In this document: piece by piece, positions 24,122 through 35,803 of the stretch
Layout of the letters: the number at the start of each line of letters is the position of its first letter
How positions within the stretch are numbered: the first letter of the stretch is position 1
Assembly: GCA_035771165.1 (NCBI GenBank)
Contig: JAWNZC010000265.1
Location: 124,001-188,000 of the forward strand
Origin: Paragorgia papillata
Taxonomy: Eukaryota > Cnidaria > Anthozoa > Scleralcyonacea > Coralliidae
Length of the DNA stretch: 64,000 nucleotides
Direction of reading: 5' to 3'
Notes under the pieces: model-generated
Seen by the model: only the letters and a program-made list of their open reading frames with translations
Databases searched by the model: none
What the model was told of the DNA's origin: nothing
Program-made: the position numbers and the translations under genes

Positions 24122-26260
24122 CATGACACCAAAATTTCACACGATTCAGATGAAATTCCAAGGCCTCTACTTGGGTGAAATTACAGCAGATGCTTTCACT
24201 TGGGCATTGTTGAATCTTCTCTAACGGTAGCATATGTGAACATTCGTTATAGCTGCAATGGACTTTGCTATGACGGTCACAAGGCACCTCGTTGACTTTA
24301 GAACAAGCGGTACATTTCACAAGAAACTCATATCTCAATCCACGGTAAAACAACGGCTCTTCGGATTTAATCTCTTTCAGACAATCTTCGAGAAGACCTT
24401 TGAGGCGGGCAACAAACTTTGCGTGACTTTGTGGGCTGGATGTTCTTTTGGCCGCAACACCAATCTTTATCTTGTCGATCAGCTGTATCAGATAGACCTC
24501 AAATTTGTTTTTGTCAAATTCAAGGGGGAGCAGCGTATAATTGCAAAAAAGTCTTGGTTCCTCGCTGAACTTCTGGAGCATCTCCCTGCATTTACGAATA
24601 AGCTTCACTTGAAGGCGTGTGAAAACTCCAAGCGGGATAAGCTCCACTAAAAAATTGACAAACAGAGAAGCAATGGGACTTGCGTTCAACTTTTCGTCAA
24701 TCGGCTTTCCTTCTTTCATAAAAGGAGCAACCGACGGTACAAGAAAAGCCGACTTTCCTTTATGCTCCAATGGGCACATCAAGCTAACTCTTTGCATGAC
24801 CTCCTCCAACAGCTCTCCATGTTCATTCTTCCTTAATAATTCTTGCATCAGAATACCATTGTCACGGAGCTCGCGTAGGTAGGGCGCATCAATAGGTTTG
24901 ACTTCATCGTCTGTATAAACGGTTATTACTTTGGTGAAAAGATTCATGAGCCACTGGGGGTTTAGCACAACCATCGGCGACCCACTGTAATACACGACCA
25001 TGCTCTGACGATTTAGAAATTTAATAGCATCGTAAAATGAATCAACATTAAACTGCTTAGCAATAGTTTTGGCTTCTTCGACAGGAATATAATTACGCTT
25101 CTCTTTTGAAAACAGTTCCTCGCGCAGTGCTGCTTCAAATTTCAGCCATCTTATCGGCATCGGTGCTTCCTTTTCCAGGATAATCTTGCAAAGTTCAAAA
25201 ACTTTACTTCTAAGTCCGATAATAGGGTCCTTGCTTCCAGACGTAGTTGTGTTGTCGATGATTTCCAGGTTACGGAAAACATTTTGAAACTTATCTGCTA
25301 CTTCTTTGATTCTTCTCTTTACCTCTTCGATATCGCCTTCGAAGCGATCTTCGTTGGTCAAAACAATCAAAACTGGTGGAAGAACAAAATCAGGGAATTC
25401 TGCGGAATTCTGGCTTTCAATTTCTCTTAATTGCCCCAGGACTGTTAGCCACGATAACAAATAATCCAAATTGGTGGCAAGGAGGGGATTTGCTGATTCG
25501 AGATTAACATCAATATTCTTGGCTTTGAATCGCGGTTGAGCAGGCAGATCTAGTTCTTTTGTTAGATCATGGACAAGAATATACGGGCAATGCGATTTCA
25601 GGAAAAGGTAGTGAGTATCATAATATATCGCTTGACCAGCCAGATCATGGACTATCATTCGAACAGGGGGCGTCTTCGTTTCTTCATTTAGATCTGCGAA
25701 GTCCATCACTTTCCTTTTTTCTGATGGTGACGGCTTGATAGCTGTCTTGCTTCCAAGTGGTTCATCAATCGGCTGCACTGATTGATCCAAGGTAGGGACT
25801 GGAGAAGATGTATTGATAATCGGCATGTCATCATTCGTCATACTGTCCTCATTTTGAATAAAAGTCTCTCCAGGAGAGGAATAATCATCTTCCGTATCTT
25901 TCAGATTCTTTCGTTGTTCCTTTAAATCTTTGTACTCTGGGACTCTTTCACGGCTTTCTTGTTCTTCTTTTACCATAGTTGCCGCCTTTTTACATAATTT
26001 GTCGTTGGCAGCTTGTTTACTCACGAAAAACCGTTGTTGACTTCTTGGTTTCCATGGCTTACTTGACGTGTTATCTGTCACCTCAATAAAATCTACATGG
26101 ATACCGACCGTGCTGGGTTCTTCCGGATCGAAAGGTTCTCCTAAAAGACGTTTCCGAAGCGATGTTTTTCCAGCTCGATCTTGCCCTATAATCATCACCG
26201 GTATTCGATTGCTCTTTTCTCTCCCATATTGTAGTGCTCGCTGGTAGGCTTCGTCATAGT
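24122..26260 (-). CDS. Roc-COR GTPase exon (ROCO family)
   Basis: A single 2.1-kb exon, about 713 codons, with acceptor ATTACTCTTTAG and donor GTAAGT. Roc domain: P-loop GQDRAGKT about 25 residues in, switch/G3 HDLAGQ about 205, and G4-like LTNEDRF about 302, matching the ROCO layout. Between G1 and G3 lies an unusual hydrophilic insert of about 130 residues, rich in Lys, Glu and Ser. A COR-like region follows (EAKTIAKQFNVDSFYDAIKF, then NPQWLMNLFTKVITVY and GVFTRLQVKLIRKC). The C-terminal part has a Cys/His cluster, CTACSKV..CDRH..CSYNECSH, probably metal-binding. ROCO proteins are GTP-binding signalling scaffolds, and this one appears linked to a Death domain. The open frame extends 100 nt upstream of the acceptor to an ATG at 26360, but that part is repeat-derived, so I start at the splice site. 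The G4 lysine is replaced (TNED instead of NKxD). Confidence 0.88.
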
Positions 26261-26264
26261 CTAA

Positions 26265-26355
26265 AGAGTAATACAAAGTACTATATACTGAAATACTAAT
26301 TTTGTACGGATGGCGTGTGAAGCTGTTGCAGGCGCGTATCCTCCCACCGCAAGGG
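26265..26355. repeat. Interspersed repeat copy abutting the Roc-COR exon
   Basis: Contains ACTAATTTTGTACG and GGCGTGTGAAGCTGTTGCAG, also found at 37476-37595 in the same orientation with GGCGCGTGAAGCTGTTGCAG. The copy starts within a few bases of the exon's acceptor. No coding potential. Confidence 0.7.
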
Positions 26356-26369
26356 TTCAAAGTATTTCG

Positions 26370-27230
26370 TATTATTTCACCACCCTAAGGGGGCCACCGA
26401 TCACGTGAGTGAAAACGATCCATATGAGACCATAAGACCTAAACGTCCCTCATTATTACTCAAGAGATAATCGCCCCTCATTAACCATCATCTGACCATA
26501 ATCATTAACCTCATTAACCACAATCTTTAGCCTATGGGAACTTAACTCTATTTTTATTCACATATTTCGCATTATTTCACCACCCCAACGGGGCCACCGA
26601 TCACGTGAGTGAAAACGATCCATATGAGAGACCATTAGATCTAAATGTCCCTCATTATTACTCAAGAGATAATCGCCCCTCATTAACCATCATCTGGACG
26701 ACGACAGCATGTTTATGCACTGCTATAGAGCAAATGACGAATTCATAAATTTTCAATAAAACACATCTTTTTAGCTTTGTAACATTGCAAAAGATCTACA
26801 GTTTAATAAAAGAGCCCCCGCGTCTCTGCTACCCCTTATCCCCTCAATGGGAAAGGGATGACTAGAGCAGAGTCTCGGCAAAGTTCCCACCCGCACCGGT
26901 ACCACCAGCACGAGAGCTCTTATTTACCCCTTATCCCCTCAATGGGGAAGGGATCACTGGAGCACAGTCTCTAGAGAGTTCCCACCCGCACCGGTACCAC
27001 CCGCACCGGTACCACCAACACGAGAGCTCGTACTTAATTTGCATATGGGCCAAACCTTCTATAGAGCGTTTTCATCTGACGTCACGGCGGCCATATTGGT
27101 GTACCAAAACAATGAAATGGCGGCCATATTGGTGTACGGTATGGGAATTAGCTCTTTCTTATTCAAATATTTTGTATTGTTTCACCACCCCAATGGGACC
27201 ACCGATCACGTGAGTGAAAACGGTCTATAC
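26370..27230. repeat. Direct repeats with GATCACGTGAGTG core
   Basis: About 130 bp at 26370-26504 recur at 26570-26697 (TTATTTCACCACCC, GCCACCGATCACGTGAGTG, ATTACTCAAGAGATAATCGC). A shorter third copy is at 27176-27231. The CACGTG palindrome is an E-box-like word, but its repetition in a transposon-like unit gives no reason to call a promoter. Confidence 0.75.
26817..27033. repeat. Tandem duplication of a ~110-bp unit
   Basis: ACCCCTTATCCCCTCAATGG ... TTCCCACCCGCACCGGTACC ... CACGAGAGCTC occurs twice in tandem (about 26829 and 26935). Inside the second copy the CCCGCACCGGTACCA word is itself duplicated. Confidence 0.8.
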
Positions 27231-27326
27231 TCGACAAGCAATCTGTGGTTCATGCATGTTCGAGCGTATTTGTGTCATTTACGGGACAAACTGCGTAGAA
27301 CTGCCGCGCCCAAATTGTAAAATCGT

Positions 27327-27680
27327 AAAAAGCCTGATGAAATAATTATTCACGTCGGGACAAACAGCCTAAGTGAACATAATTCAGCCAGATCCTGCGC
27401 TGAGGAAATAGTTGATTTGGCTCGAATGGTAGAAGATAAATCATCAGCGAAGGTTGCTATATCTAGTTTAATAAATAGATCAGATAACGAATCTCTACCC
27501 AGAAAAATTATTGATGTTAATAAGATTCTAAAACAATTCTGTTCTCAGAACAACTGGGGATACATAGATCACAGTAATATTTCAGCCGATCGACATTTAA
27601 ACCGAAGTGGTTTACATTTGAACAAACAAGGGACAACACAAATGGCTCGTAACTTTATAAATTATTTGAGAAAAGACTAG
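27327..27680 (+). pseudogene. LINE ORF1 remnant, SGNH esterase C-terminal part
   Basis: Reads DEIIIHVGTNSLSEHN (the GTN block of SGNH hydrolases) near the start and ends in LNRSGLHLNKQGTTQMARNF, where the conserved H of the DGLHLN-like block is present. The frame is closed by a stop just upstream of 27320 and there is no N-terminal part, so only the C-terminal portion of the domain remains. In CR1/L2 LINEs this protein accompanies the template RNA; its enzymatic role is not settled. Confidence 0.75.
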
Positions 27681-27710
27681 GCTATTGCCGACTGGAAATC
27701 CGATAAAACT

Positions 27711-30603
27711 GTGCTCCAGGAAACTACTTGCAAGTCTAGTTCAGAGGGTAAGTCAATTAATTTAGACTCTAATATAACGGGTCGTGGTTTAGTATTGGCA
27801 TGTTTAAATATTAATAGTTTATTAGCTCACATTGATGAGCTTAGGGTATTTATGAACACTTCTAAAATCGACATTCTTGCAATAAATGAAACAAAATTAG
27901 ATTCAACTATTCATGATAATGAAATATACCTGCCAGGTTTCGAAGTCGTGAGAAAAGATCGTAATGTAAATGGAAGAAATGGCGGTGGCGTATGTTTATA
28001 TATACGTTCTAATTTAAATTATCACATTCGGCACGATCTAGACGACACGTTATTAGAGTGTCTGAGTATTGAAATTACCAAACCACGCTCTAAATCATTT
28101 CTGGTCAGCACTTGGTATAGACCTCCGAGCTCTCCAGTCAATATTTTAACGCATTTGAGAAATTAATTGACAAGATTGACGCTGAGGGTATAGAGTGTCA
28201 TCTGCTTGGGGATATTAATTGTGATTTGCTACCTACAGAAATTTCATCCAATGCCTCTAATCTAAAGAGTTTATTTGATCTTTATGGGCTAAGTCAATTG
28301 ATTACCGAACCAACACGAGTTACTCTTAATTCGCAAACGTTGATTGATTAGTGTGTGACAAACTCACCTCAAAAAATAATTAACTCAGGGGTTCTACATC
28401 TTGGTATTAGTGACCATTCAATGATCTATGCGACTTGTAAAACCCATTATGAAAAGGAGCCACGCGTATTATTCAAACTCGTATTTATAAAAATTTTAAT
28501 AAGGATGGATTCCTTTGTGATTTATCACAGAAATCATGGGATGATGTCCGTATTCAAACAAATCCGGACGATATGTGGAACCTCTGGAAAAAAAGGATTA
28601 TGGAAAGTATTGATAAATATGCACCATATAAGAGCAAACGTGTTGGCAAAAAGAACTCACCATGGATTACAAATGAATTAATGCGAAAAATGCACAAACG
28701 AGATTATCTTAAAAAGCAGGCAGTATCCAAGGATGCATTGTCATGGCAACAATACAAATATGCGAGAAATCAAACAAATAATGCAATTAGAGCGGCTAAA
28801 CAACGGTATTTTACAGAAAATCTAGAAGCTAGTAAAACTAATCCTCGCAAAACTTGGAAACTCATTAATGAGCTGAATTCTCGTAAATGTAGCAAATCAC
28901 AAAATATCTCTCAAATTAAACTTGGAGACCAAATTATTAATTCTCCTACTACAATGGCTGAGACGTTTAATGAATATTTCACGAATATAGGTCCAAATTT
29001 AGCTCAGCAAATACCGCCAATTGATGTTGAGCCTGAATTCTATCTTGAACCGACCGATAAAACCTTTAGTTTTAAAACTCCTTCTGTGAGTGCAGTCTGC
29101 AGATTATTGAGTAAACTTAATGAAAAAAAAGTATCGGGTCTTGATAGGATTCCATGCAAACTTTTAAAGATGGCTGCCGGCATAGTCGGACCCTCACTTT
29201 GTGGAATATTTGAACAATCAATCACTATGGGATTTTACCCAAATGAGTGGAAACTTGCTAGAGTGACACCGGTCTTTAAAAAAGGCATAAAATCAGATGT
29301 TAATAATTACAGACCAATTTCGATTCTACCAATTGTCTCGAAAATATTTGAGAAAATAATATATGACCAGTTTTATGATTACCTTGATAGAAACAAACTT
29401 TTAACTAACTGTCAATCAGCTTTCCGATCACTCCATAGCACACTTACAGCATTACTTGAAACCACTAATAACTGGTCAGTTAATATAGCCAGGGGCCTTC
29501 TTAATGGAGTTATTTTCATTGACTTAAAGAAGGCCTTTGATACTATTGACCACGAAATTCTACTTCGTAAACTTGCAAACTATGGAGTCGATATAGATGC
29601 CCTCATGTGGTTTAATTCGTATTTAAGCAACCAGAGCCAAAAATGTAGTGTAAATGGTTGTTTGTCTAATGCTAGAGAAATTAGCTGTGGGGTACCTCAA
29701 GGCAGCATTATTGGCCCTCTGCTTTTTTTTATTTACATCAATGATCTGCCGAACTGCCTCTGTAAGGCCTCAGCTAATTTATTTGAAGATGACACAAATA
29801 TAAGCCTCTCTGCTGGTAGCTTAGGTGAACTTGAGCCTGAAATAAACTCGGAATTACACAATCTTAACTGTTGGCTGAAAGCAAACAAACTAAGCTTAAA
29901 TATAGCAAAAACTGAGTTTATGGTTATAGGCTCAAGGCAGAGGCTTCGCACAGAGGAAAATAATCAAATTCACATTGAAATCGAAAGTAAAAGGATTGAG
30001 AGAGTTGGTCACACCAAATCATTGGGATTTACTATTGATGAACGACTCTCTTGGTCAAATCATATTGACGAAATGTGTAAGAAAGTTTCCTCAGGTGTTG
30101 GTGCCCTTAAACGAGTAAGACCGTTTATCTCCACAAATACTGCAGTTCAAATTTATAATGCATTAATTTTACCATATTTTGATTACTGTAGTCCTGTATG
30201 GGATGGCATATGTAATCAATTTAGTGATAAACTGCAAAAATTACAAAACCGTGCTGCCAGAGTGATTATGAAAACTGGTTACGAGATTAGCTCAAGTGTG
30301 CTTCTAAATACGTTGCATTGGGACACGCTTGCTACTCGTCGTAAAAAACAAAAGGCTACAATAATGTTTAAGTCTCTAAACAACCAGGCCCCGAAATACA
30401 TGCAAGATATGTTTATTCCTCGGAGCACAGTTTATTCCTTAAGAAATTCTGAAAGGCGACTCGCATTACCCTTGCCACGTACAGATTATTTAAAAAGAAG
30501 TTTTAGCTATAGCGGGGCTGAACTATGGAATAATCTGCCTGAGCATGTAAGGAATATGACCTCGTTTCATGAGTTTAAAAGGGAAATAAATTACTTATTC
30601 TGA
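27711..30603 (+). pseudogene. LINE ORF2: APE endonuclease + reverse transcriptase (broken)
   Basis: Endonuclease part: CLNINSLLAHIDELR, AINETKLDS, GRNGGGVCLYIR and STWYRPPSS, then a 1-nt frameshift near 28145, LLGDINCDLL, an in-frame TAG near 28349 and LGISDHSMIY. The reverse transcriptase is open from 28573 to 30603: FIDLKKAFDTIDHEIL (motif A), SCGVPQGSIIGPLLF (motif B) and LFEDDTN in place of the usual YADD/FADD box (motif C). The Ala to Glu change next to the catalytic aspartates suggests inactivity. The C-terminal LQNRAARVIM block typical of these LINEs is present. Confidence 0.88.
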
Positions 30604-30763
30604 ACATCGGATTTTCACACGGCAATCGCGTAAAACAGTATTTTTTTGTTTAACTTTTTCTCTAGACTAATATATATTGTAATATATTTAATTAGTTTTA
30701 TTTTTGTTAATTTCCTTAATTATGTAAATAGTTATACTGATGATTTTACCGTGTATAAATAAA

Positions 30764-30794
30764 TTATGTATGTATGTATGTATGTATGTGTGTA

Positions 30795-30829
<35 letters not shown>

Positions 30830-31138
30830 ATGTATGTATGTATGTATGTATGTATGTATGTATGTATGTATGTATGTATGTATGTAGGTATGTATGTATG
30901 TAGGTATGTATGTATGTATGTATGTATGTATGTATGTATGTATGTATGTATGTATGTATGTATGTATGTATGTACGTATGTACGTATGTACGTATGTACG
31001 TATGTACGTATGTACGTATGTACGTATGTACGTATGTACGTATGTACGTACGTACGTACGTACGTACGTACGTATGTATGTATGTATGTATGTATGTATG
31101 TATGTATGTATGTATGTATGTATGTATGTATGTATGTA
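30764..31138. repeat. (TATG)n microsatellite with a TACG block
   Basis: About 375 bp of tetranucleotide repeat at the 3' end of the LINE. It starts with TATG interrupted by a TG run (30786-30812), is uniform TATG to about 30970, alternates TACG/TATG (8-bp period) to about 31045, becomes pure TACG to about 31071, and then TATG again. Long YVCM or HTYI frames here are artefacts. Confidence 0.97.
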
Positions 31139-31739
31139 TCTTGTTCGATTTTGTTGAAATTGTCATTTTCACAAAACCCTGGACAACAATCCTTGGGACA
31201 CTATGCAAAAATCGTCAAAAACTGTCGCAACAATTTTGTCCTGGATTGTAGTTGGATAATATCATTCTAATTGATTAATGTAAACAGTGTCTTTTTTTCT
31301 TTGATTATTGAATTAGTTAGTAGTCGGGCGGCCAATATTAAAGAAATCTTTGAATTCTATTTTTGGCCTCTTAAATACATTTAAGTTCATCTGGTTAAGT
31401 AGATAATTGACATGTACTCAATTAAATTCAATTAAAAAAAAGTTCGAACAAGTTGTCCCTAACAAGATTGTCGAATGAACAGCATTGTTACGTGTGAACA
31501 GCTCCCGGCCTATTGCGACAACAACCTGTTGACAAGCTGTGAGATATTTATCTGATTTTTCAACACAAAAACAAGCGATAAACAATTTAAATAGTAAACT
31601 GATGTAGGTTCTTACCTATTAAATTACATTCTGATCTAAGTGTTAATTATCTGAACAACTGATGGAGCTAGATAGGCTTATATTCTGAATTAAATACACA
31701 TTAAATGTACACAATTTGTGGGTTTCACCTTGTTTTGTC

Positions 31740-32294
31740 TAAATTCTGAGCTTTCGGTTCGTATACTCGACCGTCTTCAGAGAAGTGTGATGTGATGTGT
31801 TGTGACGTGTTTGTTTGCGTCAACATGCAATTATACGGTGTTTTTGCGCGTACGTTTTGTGTGTTTGCGTAAGTTTACATATATAATTGAAATTAGAACA
31901 ACTTGAATTAGAGATTAGAGTACTTAAAACAGAGTTGACCATGTGTCATTTAAAGATTTTCCTTCCTGGGCCGGGATAGTCCGGTGCTTGTGGATTTCAA
32001 TCGATTCTCGTATCTGCCGGGCGAAATAGTTTGGTTATACAGGTGCGAGAAGTATTCGGATTCTTCCCATTTTATTCTGTGGTCCTGTTCCCACGCGTGT
32101 TGGACAAGAGCTGATTTGTCCAGTTTAACGTTCTTACAGCAGTCTTTATGTTGTTCTTTTTGTCGGGTGTTCAGGTTGCGTCCGGTTTCGTCGATGTACA
32201 TTATAGCGCATTCGCATGAGATACGGTATACACCAGGTTTCATATTGTTGTTAGTTTTGTCCTCGTGTGTAACTAGATTCCAAGGATAGTGCAA
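31740..32294 (-). mobile_element. Penelope-like element 3' part with GIY-YIG domain
   Basis: A minus-strand frame at 31950-32294 reads MKPGVYRISCECAIMYIDET, then GRNLNTRQKEQ and SALVQHAWEQDHRIKWEE. This is the GIY-YIG endonuclease domain carried C-terminally in Penelope-like elements (here G-V-Y ... M-Y-I). The terminal region 31740-31910 carries a hairpin with CTGAAGA. No reverse transcriptase part remains upstream. A second, more damaged copy lies in opposite orientation at 35205-35690. Confidence 0.78.
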
Positions 32295-32299
32295 AGTTT

Positions 32300-33529
32300 C
32301 TAGTCAAAGATAATAACGATTTTTGCCACGTGTAAGGACAGAGCTGCCACCCCCGCAACCTGCCAGCCCATTTTCTAAAGCAAAGTCCAATAATTATTAA
32401 ATAATTATAATTAATAAATTCAGACAAACAACCCAAAATAGAATCTCGAGGGATTCTCAAAGAGTCATTTTCTCTTGTGAAGAACGCAAAAAAAATTGTG
32501 CCCTTCGCTATTGTTTTCCAGTCTGTTTAATAACATCAAGATCTTTTTGAACTCCTTGAAATGTTTGCGTATAAAGCTTGGCGCAAGAATTGCGATACTA
32601 ATACGTATCGTGTGACGTCCAGTCGATCCAGATCAAAATTGACTAAAATCTGCCAAGTGGATGTAAAGATACATAAGTTTTTGTTGCCTTTACAAATAAC
32701 GATCGTCTGATGATTATGTTGCTAGCTTCACGTTATGTAGACTTGCGAATCGTCTGCCTAATCACGCGCTAAGTTCACGCAGGTACAGATACATGTAGAA
32801 CTTAAACATTCATGTTAATATATGGCCAGGGTTCTCCGTACAGTTGTTTATTGAACGCCAAATCAAAGTGCGAAGACAGTCTACAATCTCCAGTATACAG
32901 AATTTGTTATTGAGCTGACGTGCAAAACTGCTCGAGCGCCACTCGTGTAAAATATAACAGACACGAACCAACAACACTCTACGAACCGATTCACAACATC
33001 GTCAACATGCCAAACCATATTAAAGTTGAATAGAAAGCTTTTAATATTTATTCGCACCTTCCGCTAGGCAGACAATAAATCCTTTCGTCCAGACCACATT
33101 TAATTAGCCATGCAGCTAAGCCTAGAAAGTTGTTGTTTCGAGAAGAAAATTGATCGCTCCTTTGCGTTTCTCCGCCATTGTATTCGCCAGTTGCAAACAA
33201 AACCACGCGTGCGCAGTGCTATTCTAATATATTCCGGGGGGAAACTTCTTTCATTCGATATAGGATTTTACGTCTTTCAAGAAATACTCATAGAATCATA
33301 GATAACATACAAACCTGTATGTTATCGCTCTATAGAGCTTTAAGCGACATAAATATTTGTTGTATATGAAAGACTGATACTAATGTTTCACATTTGCACT
33401 GGTTTTTCAACTACGACAAGTATATGTATGTCGTTAAACCTTGGTAAGTTTACCCCCCCCCCCCACCCCCCCCGGAAAGTTAACACGCTGTATCGTGTGA
33501 ATTTTCGCCACTCATCACAATACTGCAAA
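32300..33529. other. No supported gene; unique-looking non-coding DNA
   Basis: Separates the two parts of the left Penelope-like arm that are contiguous in the right arm (34965-35690), so it is probably inserted or rearranged DNA. A C-homopolymer tract lies at 33450-33474. Short open frames lack domain signatures. Confidence 0.45.
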
Positions 33530-35200
33530 GTGAAACTTTGCACTAAAAAGTAGTTGGCAGATCTTTAGTTGTGAGCTATGGTAGACTTTAATGTTGATCT
33601 GAATAGTATTCGTTCAATTTTGTGGAAAGCAGGACCGATGTATGGAATGCAGACTGAGTTGGCGAATTCTTTAGTTTCGGCGTTTGTTAATTTGTGTCGT
33701 TTGTTTTTCAGAACCAGCCCTGGTACATCGTGCCCACTCTATTTGTCATAACAATTCTATCAACCAAGAGTTAGCACACTTAAGGTTACAGGATACCCTA
33801 GGATGTGATTCAAGGAGATTTGCTATTACGCGCTGAATATTTTCCCAATTTGACTCAAATTTGCAACAAATGTAGCCAGATAATTGAAGATCACCATCGC
33901 ATTATCAAATAAAAAAGAAATAAACCACTTTTCTATGCATACATGTACTTACAAATATAAAATCAAGGTACCTTCGCTACGCGGTTGTTGTTCATCGCCG
34001 GTTTTACTAAAAATCTGTTCAATTGTCATATTTACACTTCTCAAAGATACTTCTAAAAAAGGGTGTTCGCGTTTATTATTGCTTTCGTGGTTTATCAGCT
34101 AGGACATATTCTTTCAAGATCCGTGTCATATCAACGACAATTGACAAACAAAGGTCCGTAACTCAGTTAATGTTGAGCTAAATAAATCGCGCAAACAATG
34201 CACTTTTGTAGCCCAGACATATACACCAATGCCGTGTGCACGTTTGAAAGGAATCAGTTTAAACGCGCGCTCAACTTCGTTCTTTGAATGTGTCCATGCG
34301 ACCCAAAATTCACTGGACTGAAAATAGGCTTTGAATATTTCGCGGGGTTTTTCACAGCTCTCGTTGTAAAGATAATAATATTACTGTTGTCCATGATAAC
34401 AATGCGAGCGGATCACCCTTTTGTTCAAAACAGGTGCGAAAGAAAAGATCAAACTTCAGTTGCTATTGCATGTGATCGAAGATGCCCGCAAAGAGAAAGC
34501 CTATAAAACTGCGCCGCAATATGAAGCGCCAAGATCTGTGAAGAGGCAGAAGAGAACAAGGACACTCAAGAGTTTCTGAGAGTTCAAAATGTAAACTGAT
34601 GGATTACAGAGAGAATCTATACTCTCTAAGAGGAGTGAGAAAGCCTCAGAAAAGTTGTCTGAGAAAAGCTTTGGTCATGGTCTGAAAATGCAGCTTTCAT
34701 GACGAAAGCTATAACTTATCATTAGGCATTTCCAACGGAAAGAAAGCAGAGAAAGCTTGTATACGCGAGTTCTGTCGACATTTAATAACATTTCATTGAA
34801 TAAAATTTCATACTAAAATAACAGACTTTCCCGCCACGGATAGAGACTTGGGTAACGTTTTACTCAATACCTCATTCAATTTTCAATATTTCTAAATCAA
34901 ACTTTTGCCAGATGATAGATCTTAAGCTTTACGAATATGTAAAAATATCATTTTCTGAATTTTTGTACTTTCTAGGGTATTCTGTAACCTTAAAACTGGT
35001 TCTGAAACAATCGTTTTCCTGATAATAAAATCATGTTCAAACGACATGCACAAATCAACAAACGCCGAAACTAAAGAATTCGCCAACTCAGTTTGCATTC
35101 CATACATCGGTCCTGCTTCCCACAAAATTGAACGAATACTACACAGATCAAACATAAACGTCTACCACAGCTCATAACTAAAAATCTCCCAACTACTTTT
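33530..35200. repeat. Inverted pair 33530-33810 / 34965-35200
   Basis: AAAAAGTAGTTGG, TGGTAGACTTTAATGTTGATC, GTATTCGTTCAATTTTGTGG, GACCGATGTATGGAATGCA and GAATTCTTTAGTTTCGGCG on the plus strand at 33540-33700 reappear as the reverse complement at 35010-35190. Both copies read IRSILW(K/E)AGPMYGMQTEL, with VSAFVDLC in the right copy. I do not recognise this peptide. Together with the GIY-YIG pieces they form the two arms of an inverted Penelope-associated structure. The spacer 33830-34960 shows no gene. Confidence 0.75.
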
Positions 35201-35204
35201 TACA

Positions 35205-35690
35205 CACAAGGACAAAACTAGCAACAACCTGAAACCTGGTGTATACCATATGTCATGCGAATGCGGTATGGTATACATCGACGAAACTGGACGCAACCCG
35301 AACACCTGCATGACAAAAAGAACATAAAGACTGCTGTAAGAACGTTAAACTGGACAAATCAGCTCTTGTCAAACACGCGTGGGAACAGGTCCACAGAATA
35401 AAATGAGAAGAATCCGAATACTTCTCGCACTTGTAACCAAGTATTTCGCCCGACAGTGGTCAACTCTGTTTTAAGTACTCTAATCTCTAATTCAAGTTGT
35501 ACATCTAAGTTCTAATTTCAATTATGTATTTAAACTTACGCAATCACACAAAACGCACACGCAAAATCACCGTTTAATTATATGTTGACGCAAACAAACA
35601 CGTCACAACACATCACACTTCTCTGAAGACGGCTCTAGTATACGAGCCGAAAGCTCGAAATTTAAGTAAGACATGGTGAAACCTACAAAT
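35205..35690 (+). mobile_element. Second Penelope-like 3' fragment (decayed)
   Basis: Plus-strand counterpart of 31740-32294: NLKPGVYHMSCECGMVYIDE followed by TGRNPNT, then frameshifts and stops, then the terminal region with CTGAAGA, a GGCTC/GAGCC stem and GAAAGCTC at 35623-35656. No usable ORF remains. Confidence 0.75.
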
Positions 35691-35803
35691 TGTGTGCATT
35701 TAATTTATTAATCGCCATGCAAAGCTACAAACGATATAAATGCGCATTATAAGTCAACATGGCAACACGTTTCAATTGAGAACAAATACCTAGCACCACT
35801 TAC

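Larger units (their letters stand above)
27320..31138 (+). mobile_element. 5'-truncated CR1/L2-type LINE with TATG tail
   Basis: Plus-strand non-LTR retrotransposon containing the end of an SGNH-esterase ORF1 (27327-27680), an APE endonuclease and reverse transcriptase ORF2 (27711-30603) and a 3' TATG microsatellite (30764-31138). The 5' end abruptly meets the direct repeats near 27320, typical of 5' truncation. Frameshifts and stops (near 28145 and 28349) show it cannot make intact protein. An esterase-bearing ORF1 plus a short-tandem-repeat tail fits the CR1/L2 group of animals. I did not find a convincing target-site duplication. Confidence 0.88.

Noticed and set aside
24258..24882. Plus-strand ORFs opposite the Roc-COR exon
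   Set aside because: Antisense shadows of a clearly coding minus-strand exon.
30732..31270. YVCM / HTYI repeat proteins
   Set aside because: Translation of the TATG microsatellite.
33450..33474. C-tract as an i-motif or regulatory site
   Set aside because: An isolated homopolymer in repeat-rich DNA, prone to sequencing error; nothing else supports a function.
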